DNA from: Coleophoma eucalyptorum
Lineage: Eukaryota > Ascomycota > Leotiomycetes > Helotiales > Dermateaceae
Length of the DNA stretch: 64,000 nucleotides
Assembly: GCA_026120035.1 (NCBI GenBank)
Contig: JALRME010000015.1
Span: 675,830 to 739,829, forward strand
Direction: 5' to 3'
In this document: positions 31,322 through 42,683 of the stretch, in pieces
Layout: the number at the start of each line of letters is the position of its first letter
How positions within the stretch are numbered: the first letter of the stretch is position 1
The notes under the pieces: generated by a model
Seen by the model: only the letters and a program-made list of their open reading frames with translations
The model's database searches: none
Told to the model about the DNA's origin: nothing
Position numbers and translations under genes: made by a program

Positions 31322-31778
31322 GAGAGCACTCGATCCTCGCGACTAGTATGTACCTTTATGCTAGCACCAAACTTGGGTTTTCTTTGGCTTTAAATGGTTG
31401 TGTTGGAGAGTTTGTTTTATTTCCTTAGCTGAGTAGAAGGGTGAAGGAGGCTTATCTCTTGGACATTCATTACAAGTCAAGTCGCGTATGTAGTTGGTTA
31501 AATTGAAAATATATGTAAATCATAGATCCACTAGTGACTTCTCGCTCTACGAATAATTCTTCTCCTGATTCCGCCAACTCGATATTCAAGATAGGACCAA
31601 TAATGCCAATATGGGTGGTGAATTCTGGTACGTATTAGAGTATATATTAAGCGTTCTGAATACAAATGTTTGTATAAGTCATGTAGACGTCTCAGGAGAT
31701 TACTAGTGCCTGGGTCCTCTTTTTTCTGTTAAGCGCCATTATAAATGATTCGTAAACGAACTCTTAGTTTCTATTAAG
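31322..31778. other. 3' flank of the repeat-protein gene; no gene seen
   Basis: A+T-rich flank between the repeat-protein stop and the solo LTR. No coding signal is seen. Confidence 0.45.
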
Positions 31779-32095
31779 TGTTGGGTGATCTATACCTCTT
31801 ATTTCAACTGTAATAGACAGGTAAAAATGGTAAGGTAAAAATGTAGATGATTCTCTCTCAATAAGTGAGTGTGATGGAGGTCTTATAAATACCCCTTCTT
31901 GGTATCGATTCGACCTCCGTAGTAATACAGTCATATGTAGTGTTTGCCCCTGAGCGCAAACACGGGAACAAGCAAGTAGTATAGCGATATTCCAACTCTA
32001 TACACCAATAGGTGGCGTAGCGATATACCAATACCTGCGTGAGGTGTAAAGATGTTACCTCACGTGCAGGTGGTAGATATATCGACATTCCAACA
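31779..32095 (-). mobile_element. solo LTR of a retrotransposon, 317 bp
   Basis: The sequence starts TGTTGGGTGATC and ends GACATTCCAACA (TG...CA ends). It is flanked by a perfect 5-bp target-site duplication, TTAAG, at 31774-31778 and 32096-32100. It is related, in inverted orientation, to the LTR at 61667-61987. No internal retrotransposon coding sequence adjoins it, so it is a solo LTR. Confidence 0.9.
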
Positions 32096-32299
32096 TTAAG
32101 TTTCATATACCAAATCCGCCTTAAAAAACCAGAATTTATTATTTATAATGTTGGGAACGACGATTCTGGGATCAATAGAGGTTAGAATGAAGGTATCATT
32201 GACATTTTACAATGAAAGTGGAGACTGCTTAGGAGGACAATTTACAGGTAGGTGCCTGTATGACACCCTTTATTTCAACATATAAGATGTTTCGTAAAA

Positions 32300-33332
32300 T
32301 TAACTACAAGGCGTTCCTCTTTCTGCTTCAGCGACACAACGTGCACTATTTCGGATATTAAGCGTATAGCTGTGCGTATCGACACTACCCGTCCATCCAT
32401 CTACTGCATCGATCTCACTTGTAGGACTCCCGGCCCGCTTATGATGATGAAAAAGTTCGGGATTAACCGTAATACATCTCAGCATCCTTCTTTTGCACCA
32501 AAATTGATACTGCTCGCTAATCTGCGCATCAAAATCCTTACTGACAAGATCGAGGATACGTGATGCACCATGACGTGTGACGGCGTAGGCAAAGCTACAG
32601 ATAGGTGAGACAGACCAGTATACCATTCGAGTGAGCTTAGGAAACTGGGTCCGACGACCGTCGCTCTCAGTATATATACCGTCTTCTGGGAGAGAACTGT
32701 CGTGAGTTGTATACATGCCTGACAAGGGAATTTCATCGCCGCAGTGCCCAAACCAGAGCACATCCCAGTTTTCACCATAAGGCTCAAGGATGTGGGACGA
32801 AACTAGTGAGTTAGGGTCAGACAATCTACGAATAAACGGTGAGACAAGTTCAAGTTGATCCTTGAGTGTAACATCCCAATCAACATCGTCCTCGAGAATA
32901 AGAGCAGAGCTTAGGTCTGCAGCCATTATATACTTCAGAAGGTGTAGGTGACCGAGCCAACATCCTGCTTCACCAACCGTGAGTTTTTTCCCTGAGGTTC
33001 GTGAGGTTTGTCGAGTGAAATGCTCAATGTCTTGGTCTACCCAGGTAGGCTGCTCGGGAATCTGGACTTGGAACTTGGTTGATTGGATTGCTTGGAGTAG
33101 GCCCCCACGCCTCCAGGAATTTCTTGATGATACAGCGAGTATGCGTTCGAACTACTGTTATTTAGCTTCCTACCATCTAGGGAATGCCAGTTGTTAAGCT
33201 TACACCAAGGGTACTATTTCGAACCGCGGGTGTAGTCGACAAAAATACAGAATAAGAGGCATGTCGCAGTGAAGTATACACAAATAGAGCAATAAAGGAA
33301 AGTAGCAAGGCTGAGTACAGCTTTCTAGCCAT
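32300..33332 (-). CDS. GT25-like glycosyltransferase, probable type II Golgi membrane protein
   Basis: Proposed exons are 33332-33204 and 33151-32300 with a 52-bp intron (GTAAGC donor, ACAGTAG acceptor, phase 0), giving 326 residues. Residues ~5-22 are a signal anchor. The second exon opens with FERILAVSSRNSWRR, which resembles the family's start of the catalytic domain. It continues with VGEAGCWLGHLHLLKYI and the metal/nucleotide-binding ALILEDDVDWD block, an acidic DxD-like motif. It ends with a Cys-rich tail (CVAEAERGTPC). GT25 members transfer galactose to glycans or collagen-like proteins; fungal members are largely uncharacterised. The solo LTR lies 205 bp past its 3' end. Confidence 0.88.
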
Positions 33333-35051
33333 TCTTCAAATTAAGTAAGTTATCGAAACCAGATAAGTTATGTCCTTAATTCAAGACAAAGTTTTACTAT
33401 GAGGCCAAACCACGACCAAGTGAGTATGTTTGTAGCATTCTGAGCTTTGCAGTTAGTGAGAACCAAGGTAAGGTTGGATAATGGGAGCACGCACCGGAGC
33501 TGGAGTAGCTTATCTGCCTTGGCAAGAAAGATGGCACTATGCTGTTGGATGACAGTTAAAGTTAGTTGATTTTACAACAATTTATTTCAAAAAGCAAATT
33601 TCTCGCATGCCGCCGGCGGCTGCGACATTCACTGGCTGCTAAGCAAGAGTGCTGCATATGTTCGTAAGATATACGAGAATCCTTCCAGCCTGCTTGGCTC
33701 CATAATTCACAAAAACTCCGCGGCAAGTTAGAAATGGGAGGATTTTAGCCCTGCCGCTGACAGCTGCGGTATTTTCGCTCATCAGGAAGTTCTCTAGCAA
33801 TCCAAGACGACAAAATCATGTCCATTGCAGGATTCTGGTCTAACTAATTTGTATATTGATTTCCATATGACAGATTTTATTTAACAACATAACTTATTGA
33901 GATATAAATTATGTGTTTTTATTCTCTCACATTGAATTCCTTTCTGGATCTTGGTCGGAAACATGCTATATTGGCACATTATCGCGTGCTTTGGTGTATT
34001 TTCGTTTCTGTTCAGCGGTGCGGCACGAATTCCAGCATCCCTGCGGGATTCTGACCCACCGTGCCCAAGAGATAATAAGTATCAGAGCTGATAATTTCTG
34101 CACGTATAGTAAAACACGGGCGAATGTGTACGTACTTCTTAGGTTACTGCGGTACTGCTGCATTGAGCTGTTTGCGATGGTCTGCTTTTAGAGACGGAAG
34201 ATTAGCTGGCTCAGAACCCGAACGTGAAGTCGCGTCTTCGCCTCTAAGCTACTGTGGACACAGCTGCAAGCCCGGTTTGGGGATTGATGCAGACTCGGAT
34301 GTAGAGGGTACGTTATGCATTGCTTATCGTGTCGCGTGCGATATGCCTTAAACAGGATATATCACCCTCGCAATGCTGTGGGGCTAATGCACAGCTCATA
34401 TGGAACTGATGCAGACGCAAGTGCTGAGTGTGCACAGGGATTGCTTACCTATGCATGGCCTTTTATGTCGTGTGCCATATTTCCCAAACCGTGTAGGGAT
34501 TTCTAGCACCAATACTCTACCTAGCTTAATGCCAGAGTCGGAATTTATGATTCAAGTGGAAGTTTTATGCCCGATTTGGTTGCTGTACAGGACGTAAATA
34601 CCAGATGATCTATTATGCTAAGATCAAAAGTATAGCATATAGAATCTCGAGTAAGGGATTTATGCCTCTAGCATAGGGTATCTAGTTCAGCCCCATTACA
34701 CATACAAAATATCAAACCAAGCTACTGATGGCAGTACTACTAATACTCCTAATCTAGGTGCTCCACTCGAGAGAAATTGTGAGAAGAAATCGACCTTAGA
34801 AGAGCCTTCTGGCCTGGTACAAATCAGTATGGCCACTCTAACGTTTTCTGCATAAGCTCGAATCCCGTTAAATATTTCGCCTTTTGTTTCTTTATATGCA
34901 TGTCAAAGAAAGATATTCCAACCTTCTATCAAAGCAAGCTTCGGCTTTAGGGGTGACTCGATTAGTGTATTTGCTGGTACTCTCTTGTATACTTCTCAGT
35001 CTATGGGTGATGGTTGGGATAAGTCTATTAGGGATTGTCCACTATAGCAAT
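33333..35051. other. intergenic, no supported gene
   Basis: It contains a GC-richer patch (about 33600-33790) resembling sequence near 30060-30300. It also contains two diverged copies of a GATGCAGAC-containing segment at about 34280-34360 and 34400-34500. Open frames around 33913-34597 overlap in several frames and show no domain; they look like decayed sequence. Confidence 0.45.
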
Positions 35052-37232
35052 TTAGCTCAGCAGGACATAGTAGCCACGCTGTTTCATGGCCGTACTCCAA
35101 TCACAACTGCCTAACCCGGCAGCCCTTGCCTTCCAACAGTCTTCCATGATCTGATAAGCTTTGAAACATGTCCCAATCTCCCATTCAGTGATACCTGCTC
35201 TAGAAACAAGATCTCGAAAGAAGCTATATTCTTCCTCTCGCGCCAAGCATCCAGAAATACAGAAAGGCCAGATTACGCTTCGTAATAGCCTGGGGTCTTT
35301 TAGACTTTTGAATATAGCTATTGTTTCCGAGACACTTTCTGCAATCTCTGGTAGGTCAGGATAAGAACCGGAAATAACAACATATAGATAGGTGATTGTC
35401 GAAAGAACAAAGATCTTGCTAATCTCAGGATGAGCAGGTGCTTGAATCATTTGTGAGGGGTTGTATAGTGACGGCCCTGCCGAAGTCAGATTCTCGATAG
35501 ATGCTAGTTCTTGCCTGAGACGGTCCTTGATTTGACCACCTCGTTTTACCAGATCAAGAATACTCAGCCTCTGGGCACCCTCAGCCTCCTTCTTCCAAGT
35601 ATCCAACATTGATATCTCGAAAATGAGGGACATGATTGAATCTTTACAACCTGTAAAGCTTTCTAAAGGAAGCCTGAGGGTATCGAGCGCCTTGAGGTGA
35701 TTGATCTTCAAGATAGGAGACGATCGAGTAGAAGCTGAAGAAATGATATCAAATGCCACAAATGAACCAAGCAAAAGATCAATTTCACAGCTTTTCGCAG
35801 GATCCAAGGCCATCCTATATGGCTGGTCGGTAGTATAAATCGATCCTGTTGAGTCTGTCGAATTTGACATCATAAGAGGTATCCGTGTTTGCAAAAGTGT
35901 GGGGATCAAATCAGAAGCTGCATGAAGATGCATCTGCCAATTTTCTGTGCCACCATTGAAGAGCTGAGCGATGTTACATTAGTTCCAAGTATTATATCAA
36001 ACGAATTACACCTACCTCCCAGAACAAAAGCTGGAGTATGGAAGTAAGAACTTCTATGCTATGAACTAAACGAACATATCCATCTTCCCTGGGAATATCT
36101 TTCACGAGGAGCTGCATTTCTTGAAGGGCTATATCATAGTGGCCATTTTGAGTGCGTAGCTGTGTCGCATTAATCGTAATGTCGTTTCTTCGCGACATCG
36201 TTGACAGTAGATGACGCTCACTTAGAGCCAGGGCTGCATGATATGCCGATTTGACCCTCCTAAGAATAGAGAACAGCCATCCTCTTTCATGTCTCTCTTG
36301 GGAGTGGTAAAATGGATACTGAATATAGAAGACTTGATCCAAGTAGTGCATAAACAATGTATCGTCGCCTATGCCTCCGCCAAGGACCGATGTTTGAGCG
36401 AAGAAATAGTCTTCGGTGGTAGCAGCACTCTTCAGACATTGGCTATCATGCTGAGATGCAAAGACTTGCAACTCGTCAAAGAAATAATCTGTGCTTCTAT
36501 TCACTATGAACTGGAGGCTTTCTTCAGGCATAAAACCGCTCCTGGTATCACCAGTATCGTGTGTCATTGGGAGGTAAGTGGACAGCACAGTTAGTCCTCT
36601 ATCGGATTCAGGCGATACTGAATCCGTTGATAATGCCCCATTTTGGAGTCCTCTAGACGCACCGGCGTAACTGTTTAGATCGAACAATGATTCTACAGGG
36701 AAATCGTCCAAGTGCGATAGGTCTGATGCTGGATTCAGAAAGTAAGTTAAATTTGCTCCACAGGCTTGCGGATGAGACTCGTGTTGAGAGGCCCCGCCGA
36801 GGAGCTGATTAATTGAAGTTGGCGAAGGACAGATGGGCGAGGATAAGTTTTCAGTTGACAATGCCCCCATGCGACTACAACTAATTTGTGGGGACCGGGA
36901 AATAGAACTTGGCTGTCCCGTTCTCTTCTTTAACTTTGTCCGACGGGCAATACTTTTGATTTTGGACGCTTCCTCTTTCCTCAATGTCCTATCATCTAGC
37001 CAGTCAGGCCTAGGTCCGTATCCATGGCACTCTAATTCAAGAGTAGTACATCCCAAGCACACGGGGCGAGTCTCGTCACATTTTTTCTTTCGGAGTCGAC
37101 ACGTCCAACAGCCGTTAATACTCCGCGCGGCTAACAAGGTAGAATAAGTATCACGAGTATATGATTGTACATTTGCACGTCAAGAGCAAGAGGCAAGATA
37201 TGAAACTTACTAGTTTTAACAGTCTCGGCCAT
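35052..37232 (-). CDS. Zn2Cys6 transcription factor (fungal-specific regulator)
   Basis: Proposed exons are 37232-37211, 37130-36016 and 35963-35052 (introns 80 and 52 bp), giving 682 residues. The short first exon supplies the ATG (MAETVKT), and the join places the zinc cluster at residues ~15-42: CWTCRLRKKKC then C-x6-C-x2-C-x6-C, a complete CX2CX6CX6CX2CX6C. It is followed by a WLDD segment and a basic stretch (RRTKLKKR), probably linker and nuclear localisation. The long C-terminal helical region resembles the fungal-specific transcription factor domain of the Fungal_trans_2 kind. The target genes are unknown. It stands alone, with about 1.4 kb to the Nudix gene. Confidence 0.93.
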
Positions 37233-38671
37233 GCTGGATATAACCCCTTATTTTAGTATCATGGATTGGAGGCATAGGTCTAGTGGCAAACACCCGCGCC
37301 AATGATAGAAAGAAACAACAGCATGTGAAGTGCTAGAATTAATAGGAAGAAATCGAGCGGGTGGGAGCGCGGTCCAAGCGAATATGCAGTATACGTATTG
37401 TAGTTGTGAAACATGAAATCGGTACATCAGCTTGAAAATACATACCACAATGTCAAGATAAAGGCAGAAGCACCTTATATGCCTCGTAACTTTGTATCAC
37501 GTTATCATTGGCATGCATCAACTACAATAATACATTAGTACGGCCCCCCTTGCCCTGGCTTAATTGTTATAATAGTATAGATCTACACTCTCTGGGAAAA
37601 TATACATAAAAAGAAAAATTAGCCAATCAAAGAAATGTGAACATGGCGAATAATCCAAATTATGCGTTAAATATATGTATTCGAGAACTTAAATCATATA
37701 AGCTAAGTACCTATCGTATGTTGCAGATTATACTAACGAGGAATCAGGGGGCGGTTAGTTGCAGAGTATTGGACCGAACCTTGTTCCAGCTCGTTAATGC
37801 TGCATCAATCCCTGTTCCGTCTCGTCGATGCTGCACAATTTATGTCAATACCGCTACGAGCGCAATACTTTGCTCCAATGGTTCAGAATGCCTTTCTGTC
37901 CGCATCTGTACAGAGATCCTGGGATGTTGGAACAATCGGCTGTCCTATTCCCGTATGGAAGGCAATTATCGAAATTCGAAAAACAGGCGGGTATGTTTTG
38001 CTATTACACTGGTGTACATCTAAAACACAACTTTCTGATGTAACCATAATATAGTGTTTAAACACTTATTCTTATTAGCGCCTTGTACTTGCGTTTAGAT
38101 ATCATTCTAAATATTTTTTCGGTCTCCTCTGCTGTTAGGAGATGCTAGCAGAGTGAGGTTTAAGCAAGTGATAAGTAATTACATATGTACCTAGTATACA
38201 TGAAGGTAGGTAATAGTACATGGTTGAATTGACATTTAAAGTCCTCCTGGTCTCGGGTGGCTAAAGACATAGTTAATATAGCTATGCCCTTCTCTTGGGG
38301 CACGCCGTTACCAGAACTACCTCCTCGAAAAGATCATCTCAGAAGGATTTATAAAGTATATTCGGCTAGAGAGTCAGGTATTGTACTAGATAATGTTTGT
38401 TAACGGAACCAAACACTACTCCTGAAGCGAAGCCTTGCGAATAACCTTACAAGGGTCATTTTAAGGCTAACCGCGAAGCCCAAGGGCCGAATTGCCTATA
38501 AGTATAGCAGCCGCTATAAGCCACCATACATAAGGCTGCCACCCATCTCATTTTATTATGAATTATTGAAAGCTGTACCTCGCAAAGCAACGTCTGTTCT
38601 TGCTTTCAATTAGAGCTTTATCTGCTACCGCAGTGCATAAGATCTTGGCTTTGCCATTTTATTCAACAATC
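37233..38671. other. intergenic with a possible coding fragment near 37797-38054
   Basis: Upstream region of both the Zn2Cys6 gene and the Nudix gene. An 85-codon plus frame at 37797-38054 has even composition and ends next to a GTATGT donor-like site. I do not recognise it and cannot find a start or a downstream exon. It may be a gene remnant. Confidence 0.4.
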
Positions 38672-40066
38672 ATGGCGCATCTCTCCACGCGTTTCTCCTC
38701 TTTTCCCCTCGACTCGCGGTATCCAACGAATTGCCCAGATCCTATCTACCTGCCACCAAAGTTTGAGTACATGTGGAATCCTAATAAGTTGATTAATCTA
38801 GATCCTAAGGCTGGTGGGCTAGGTTACTTCCCAGCACTATTACGAGCAGCGCGCGAGCCCGATATCGCAAATAGAGCTGAATTGGCCCCATATATCTCCC
38901 AAGGCCAGGTTCTATTTAAGGCACTGGCTGCTACGAGCGCCCAAATGAAGAATGCTCATGTTCAGGCAAAACTCCATCTGGAAAAAGCCTTTCAGCACAT
39001 TCAGCAGCAGTGGAAGGATGGTTTGGAAAGTCTATCTATTTCTCCTAATGAGAAGGAATGGAAGCCAGAACTCATTGGATGGCGTAACCTTCGTGCAGAG
39101 ATGTTTGCGTATGGGAGGTCAGCGGACCCTGCCTGGAACGACAAAACGCAAGCTTTACTGTCCACTCTAGAAATGGAACTTTCGAATGAAAATTGCCTAG
39201 ACTTTCAAACGCTGGCTACCGCAATTGAGAAACGCGTCAAATCCGTGCAGGCCAGCTACACCAACGAAATCGCACAGCTATACAAGAATCTGGGGAATAA
39301 AGCAAATGAGATTATTGAATTCGAAAAGAGTTTATCAGGTATTCTACCAGTTGTCGCTCATGCTCCGCCTTCAGCACCAGAGGGTCTCGGGCGCAATGCC
39401 CGCTTTGGTATGATGCCTTGCGCTGATGTGGTTATTCACTTTACCATCGATAGCGAGCTCTACGTCGGAGTCATCGCGCCAAATGATGACCATGGCGTTT
39501 CCAAGATGCTTGGGGGCAAATGTGATCCTACATACCACATAGCAGATGATGGCAGCTTATATGTGACGGAGGACACGGCAGAAGACACTGCACTGAGGGA
39601 ATTTATGGAAGAAACTGGGGCCGATGTGATCAATGAGGAGCTTACTCTAAGCCGTGAGCGACAGAATTTGCTAGACCGTATTACACCTCTCTGGCAGGAT
39701 GAATTGAAGAATATAGGGTGTTCTATCACAGGTACTAAGATCAGCCGGAGCCAGGCAGCCAAAGATGCCATCGAAAATGGCATAAAGGCGCTTTTGGTAC
39801 CTCGCATTTACAGCACCCCTATACCTGACAATCGCACAACCAGAAACGCAGGCTATATCACAACTATTTTTGAAGCAAATATTGATAGAGATCAGCAATT
39901 ACTCCTAAGCCTAGTCTTGACACTTACAGGAAGTAGTGCTGAAGGCGTCTATTGGTTCCGCCGTGCTTCGGAAGTGAAAATGCAATCAACGCACGAAAAT
40001 ATATTCACGGAATTCTTAGCACAAGAACTGTCACCAGCCAAGTTCGACCGATTCAGTCAGTCATGA
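38672..40066 (+). CDS. Nudix-domain hydrolase-like protein with a large N-terminal domain
   Basis: Single exon of 464 residues from the first in-frame ATG at 38672. The frame extends 72 bp upstream, but only from a TTG. The C-terminal half carries a Nudix-like box, EDTALREFMEETGADV, whose REFMEETGA matches the REUXEEXGU core. The upstream Glu of the canonical G-x5-E-x7 spacing is offset by one, so metal binding should be checked. Residues ~1-260 form an alpha-helical domain without a family I recognise. Nudix enzymes hydrolyse nucleoside diphosphates linked to another moiety (ADP-ribose, NADH, caps, inositol pyrophosphates). No signal peptide is evident. A+T-rich repeats begin just downstream. 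Confidence 0.85.
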   Translation: MAHLSTRFSSFPLDSRYPTNCPDPIYLPPKFEYMWNPNKLINLDPKAGGLGYFPALLRAAREPDIANRAELAPYISQGQVLFKALAATSAQMKNAHVQAKLHLEKAFQHIQQQWKDGLESLSISPNEKEWKPELIGWRNLRAEMFAYGRSADPAWNDKTQALLSTLEMELSNENCLDFQTLATAIEKRVKSVQASYTNEIAQLYKNLGNKANEIIEFEKSLSGILPVVAHAPPSAPEGLGRNARFGMMPCADVVIHFTIDSELYVGVIAPNDDHGVSKMLGGKCDPTYHIADDGSLYVTEDTAEDTALREFMEETGADVINEELTLSRERQNLLDRITPLWQDELKNIGCSITGTKISRSQAAKDAIENGIKALLVPRIYSTPIPDNRTTRNAGYITTIFEANIDRDQQLLLSLVLTLTGSSAEGVYWFRRASEVKMQSTHENIFTEFLAQELSPAKFDRFSQS

Positions 40067-42052
40067 GGCCAAAGGTGCCTTGCACAAGTAGGTAGTATAT
40101 CTAAATCACTATTATTTATAATTTACCAGCTTATAGCCACTTGCACCTTACCAGGTCTATTCTAGCTAAGGCCACCTTCTGGGTCGGTTAATACCTAGTA
40201 GATCCATAGGCCCTGCATAGAATTTCAGGCTCCATGTATGTTGGTACAAGCTCGAAAACTACTAATGTAGGACTACAACTTATAGAAATAGTAGATAAGA
40301 GAGAAACCTTTACTTGGTAGAGAGAGGCCTAGAGTTTGCATGCGAATACTGTATGTATGTACGTACGATCAACGTCCCAATGGAGTAGCGATGTAACCAT
40401 TACCATACCGCTGCGTAGCCAGGGGTTGTATGTAGCTAAATATGAAGAATAAAAGCATATTTAGGCTAAATTTAAGGGGTATCCTAAGGCTATATGGACT
40501 TTATATAATACATATCTTTATAGATTACTGTATATTACTAAAATCTATATATTTTATAAAATCGAAAAATAGACTTAGAATCTCCTTTAAAGGTAACTCA
40601 AGTCTTACTAGCCTAAGTCCTAGATACATATATAGACCTTATTTCTTTAAGATATAAGGCAAGCTCTAAAATTTAAACAATGCTGGTTATTGTTATCCTA
40701 CTGTTTCTTACTTAACTTCCTTATATTGCTAATAGGTATCATCCTCATACGTGTAAAATAAATATTTGTATTTTATTGCCTGATCGATTAGTCTATCCTT
40801 GCGTATGATACTATATATTAGGCAATACCTTATCCTTCGAATAATATTAAGCTATAGCTTGATTCGAGGCTTACCCGGGGCTTAATAGTTTTGTTAACCT
40901 CATATATAAGTTAGGTTTAGTTATAGAAATTTCTAAATTGAGGGCAAAATGTTTTTAAGGTTTAAAGTTACAAATATTTATAAATCAAAGTTCTAGAATT
41001 AACCTTAAATCTATTTTTATAGACGATTTAGGAAAAGAATATATAGAATCGGTCTTGCTCCCTAATAATATAGAAGTAATAACTACTTAGCATATTCTAT
41101 TAATTTATATTTAATCACCTGATATTTTTATTAAATTTGAATCGGGTTTAATTCGGACCTAAGTCGGCTTTAAATCTAGATCAAGTCGTACCTAACTAGT
41201 ACCTAACTCGGGTTAAATCCCTAACGCTGTAGTAGGGCTCCACATCATTTTTCGGGATCAAGCTTTACAAAAACCGGAGCTTAATTCGGTCTTATTCAAG
41301 GCTCAAGTATAGCTAGAGCTAATATCAAAACTATAATAGATACTGAGTCAAGCTACATATGAAGTGGTAGTAATGTACTAAATGCTTTTCTATATAGTAT
41401 TGTTTCTCTTAAATCTATTCAAAGGATGGGGTTATTGTCTATATTATAGGTAAGGATAAGTATCTTAATCAATAGGAGGGAAAAAATACGAATATATTTG
41501 TTTAAAGGTGGTACGTATAAAGCTATTAAATACATATAAATTATATACTATAGCCTAGTCTGAGTTTGGGTTTATTAGTCTCAAAATAAAAACCTAGCGT
41601 AAGTCTAAGCTTTAGTCTATTGGCTAAAGCATAATTGATTACGTAAAAAGGACTATAAAACAAAGCGTAAAAGTCGACTTAAATTAATTTTAAAGCATGT
41701 TCTAAGTTTATTTTGACTATATAATATATACAGATTATAGTACTATACTATATCTAGCAAAATCGTCCGGAAATTTAGTTATGTTTTTAATATCGTTAAT
41801 ATGTATAGATAAATAGAAAGATTCTAGATTCAGTTTTTATTAAGCTTAAATTTAATGTTTGCTGTAGATTTAGTGTAGAATCAAGTTTATAATGCTATAT
41901 AGCTTATATTAAAACGGAATCAATTTGTATTAAGATCAAGACTACGTAATATCGAGATATTCGAATAGTTCCGTCGTATAAATCGAGCTATCTACTCGTC
42001 TAGTAAGTAGACTACATAATGTATCTATCTATTTTTTTATTAGATATACTAC
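40067..42052. other. A+T-rich, RIP-like degraded repeat tract
   Basis: Very A+T-rich with abundant TATA, TTAG and CTTAAG words and no coding frame of note. Segments match others in the window: 40630-40840 is an inverted relative of 60820-61020 and 61330-61515. Sequence at 41540-41760 (TATAGCCTAGTC then AAAGTCGACTTA) recurs at about 61550-61670. This is typical of old transposons after repeat-induced point mutation. Confidence 0.7.
40630..40840 (-). repeat. degraded dispersed repeat, inverted copy
   Basis: Read on the minus strand it shares long stretches with 60820-61020 and 61330-61515, including the words GATAAGGCAA-like, TAATATAAGGAAGTTAAGTAAG and CAGCTTTGTTTAA-like. It has no coding content. 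It is a decayed interspersed repeat of unknown class. Confidence 0.7.
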
Positions 42053-42060
42053 TAGTAACT

Positions 42061-42675
42061 TAGGCTGCGCACCAAAACCAGAAAAAACAGACCACCCACA
42101 AAACCAGACCAGACCAGTGGGTGGTCTTTCAAAATTTCCAACCCAGAAACCAGACCACTGGTTAACTGGCCTTGAACCAGTGGTTCAGGCAAAACCCACT
42201 GGTTTCTTAACCAGCCTATATAACTATTACGTAATTTTATACTATAGAGGGGGAGAGGTCCCTAAAAAGAGAGAAGGGGTTTCCTTATTTGATGTTAACT
42301 CTAGGATCTAACTTTCTATTTCGACTTTAGAATCTAACTCTTGATTTTTCGACTTTGGATATCGACTTTAGATTCTTCTATCTTTAGATTTTTAAAAGAG
42401 GGGGGGTAGGTATCTCTTAGATTTTGACTTTAATTTTAAATAGCCCCTCTTAGTTGCTTCCGACTTGCTCGCTTACATAAGGTTCCTTAGTCTCTAGTAT
42501 CTATGGATTCGCTTATTTAGCTTGTTTTAAGCTTATTATACTAAGCCTAAAAAGACCCCTATATACTAGACGAACCCCCTATATCAAGCGAAAAACCAGC
42601 CCATATGTGTAGAAACCACCAGTGGGTGGTTTACAAATTGAAAAACCAGCTCATGAGTACGCAGTACGCCGCCTA
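42061..42675 (+). mobile_element. non-autonomous hAT-like transposon, copy 1 (615 bp)
   Basis: It begins TAGGCTGCGCAC and ends GTACGCCGCCTA, imperfect terminal inverted repeats (10 of 12). It is flanked by a perfect 8-bp target-site duplication, TAGTAACT, at 42053-42060 and 42676-42683. The 8-bp duplication and short terminal repeats are hAT-superfamily features. No transposase is encoded. Subterminal regions are dense in CCAGTGG/CCACTGG motifs. Related copies lie at 50422-51230 and (end only) 48376-48446. Confidence 0.92.
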
Positions 42676-42683
42676 TAGTAACT

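Noticed and set aside
33966..34163. Possible tRNA-like segment on the minus strand near 34010-34080
   Set aside because: There is a GGGTCAGAATCCCGC-like string, but no T-loop GTTCGA, no acceptor stem pairing and no anticodon arm could be drawn.
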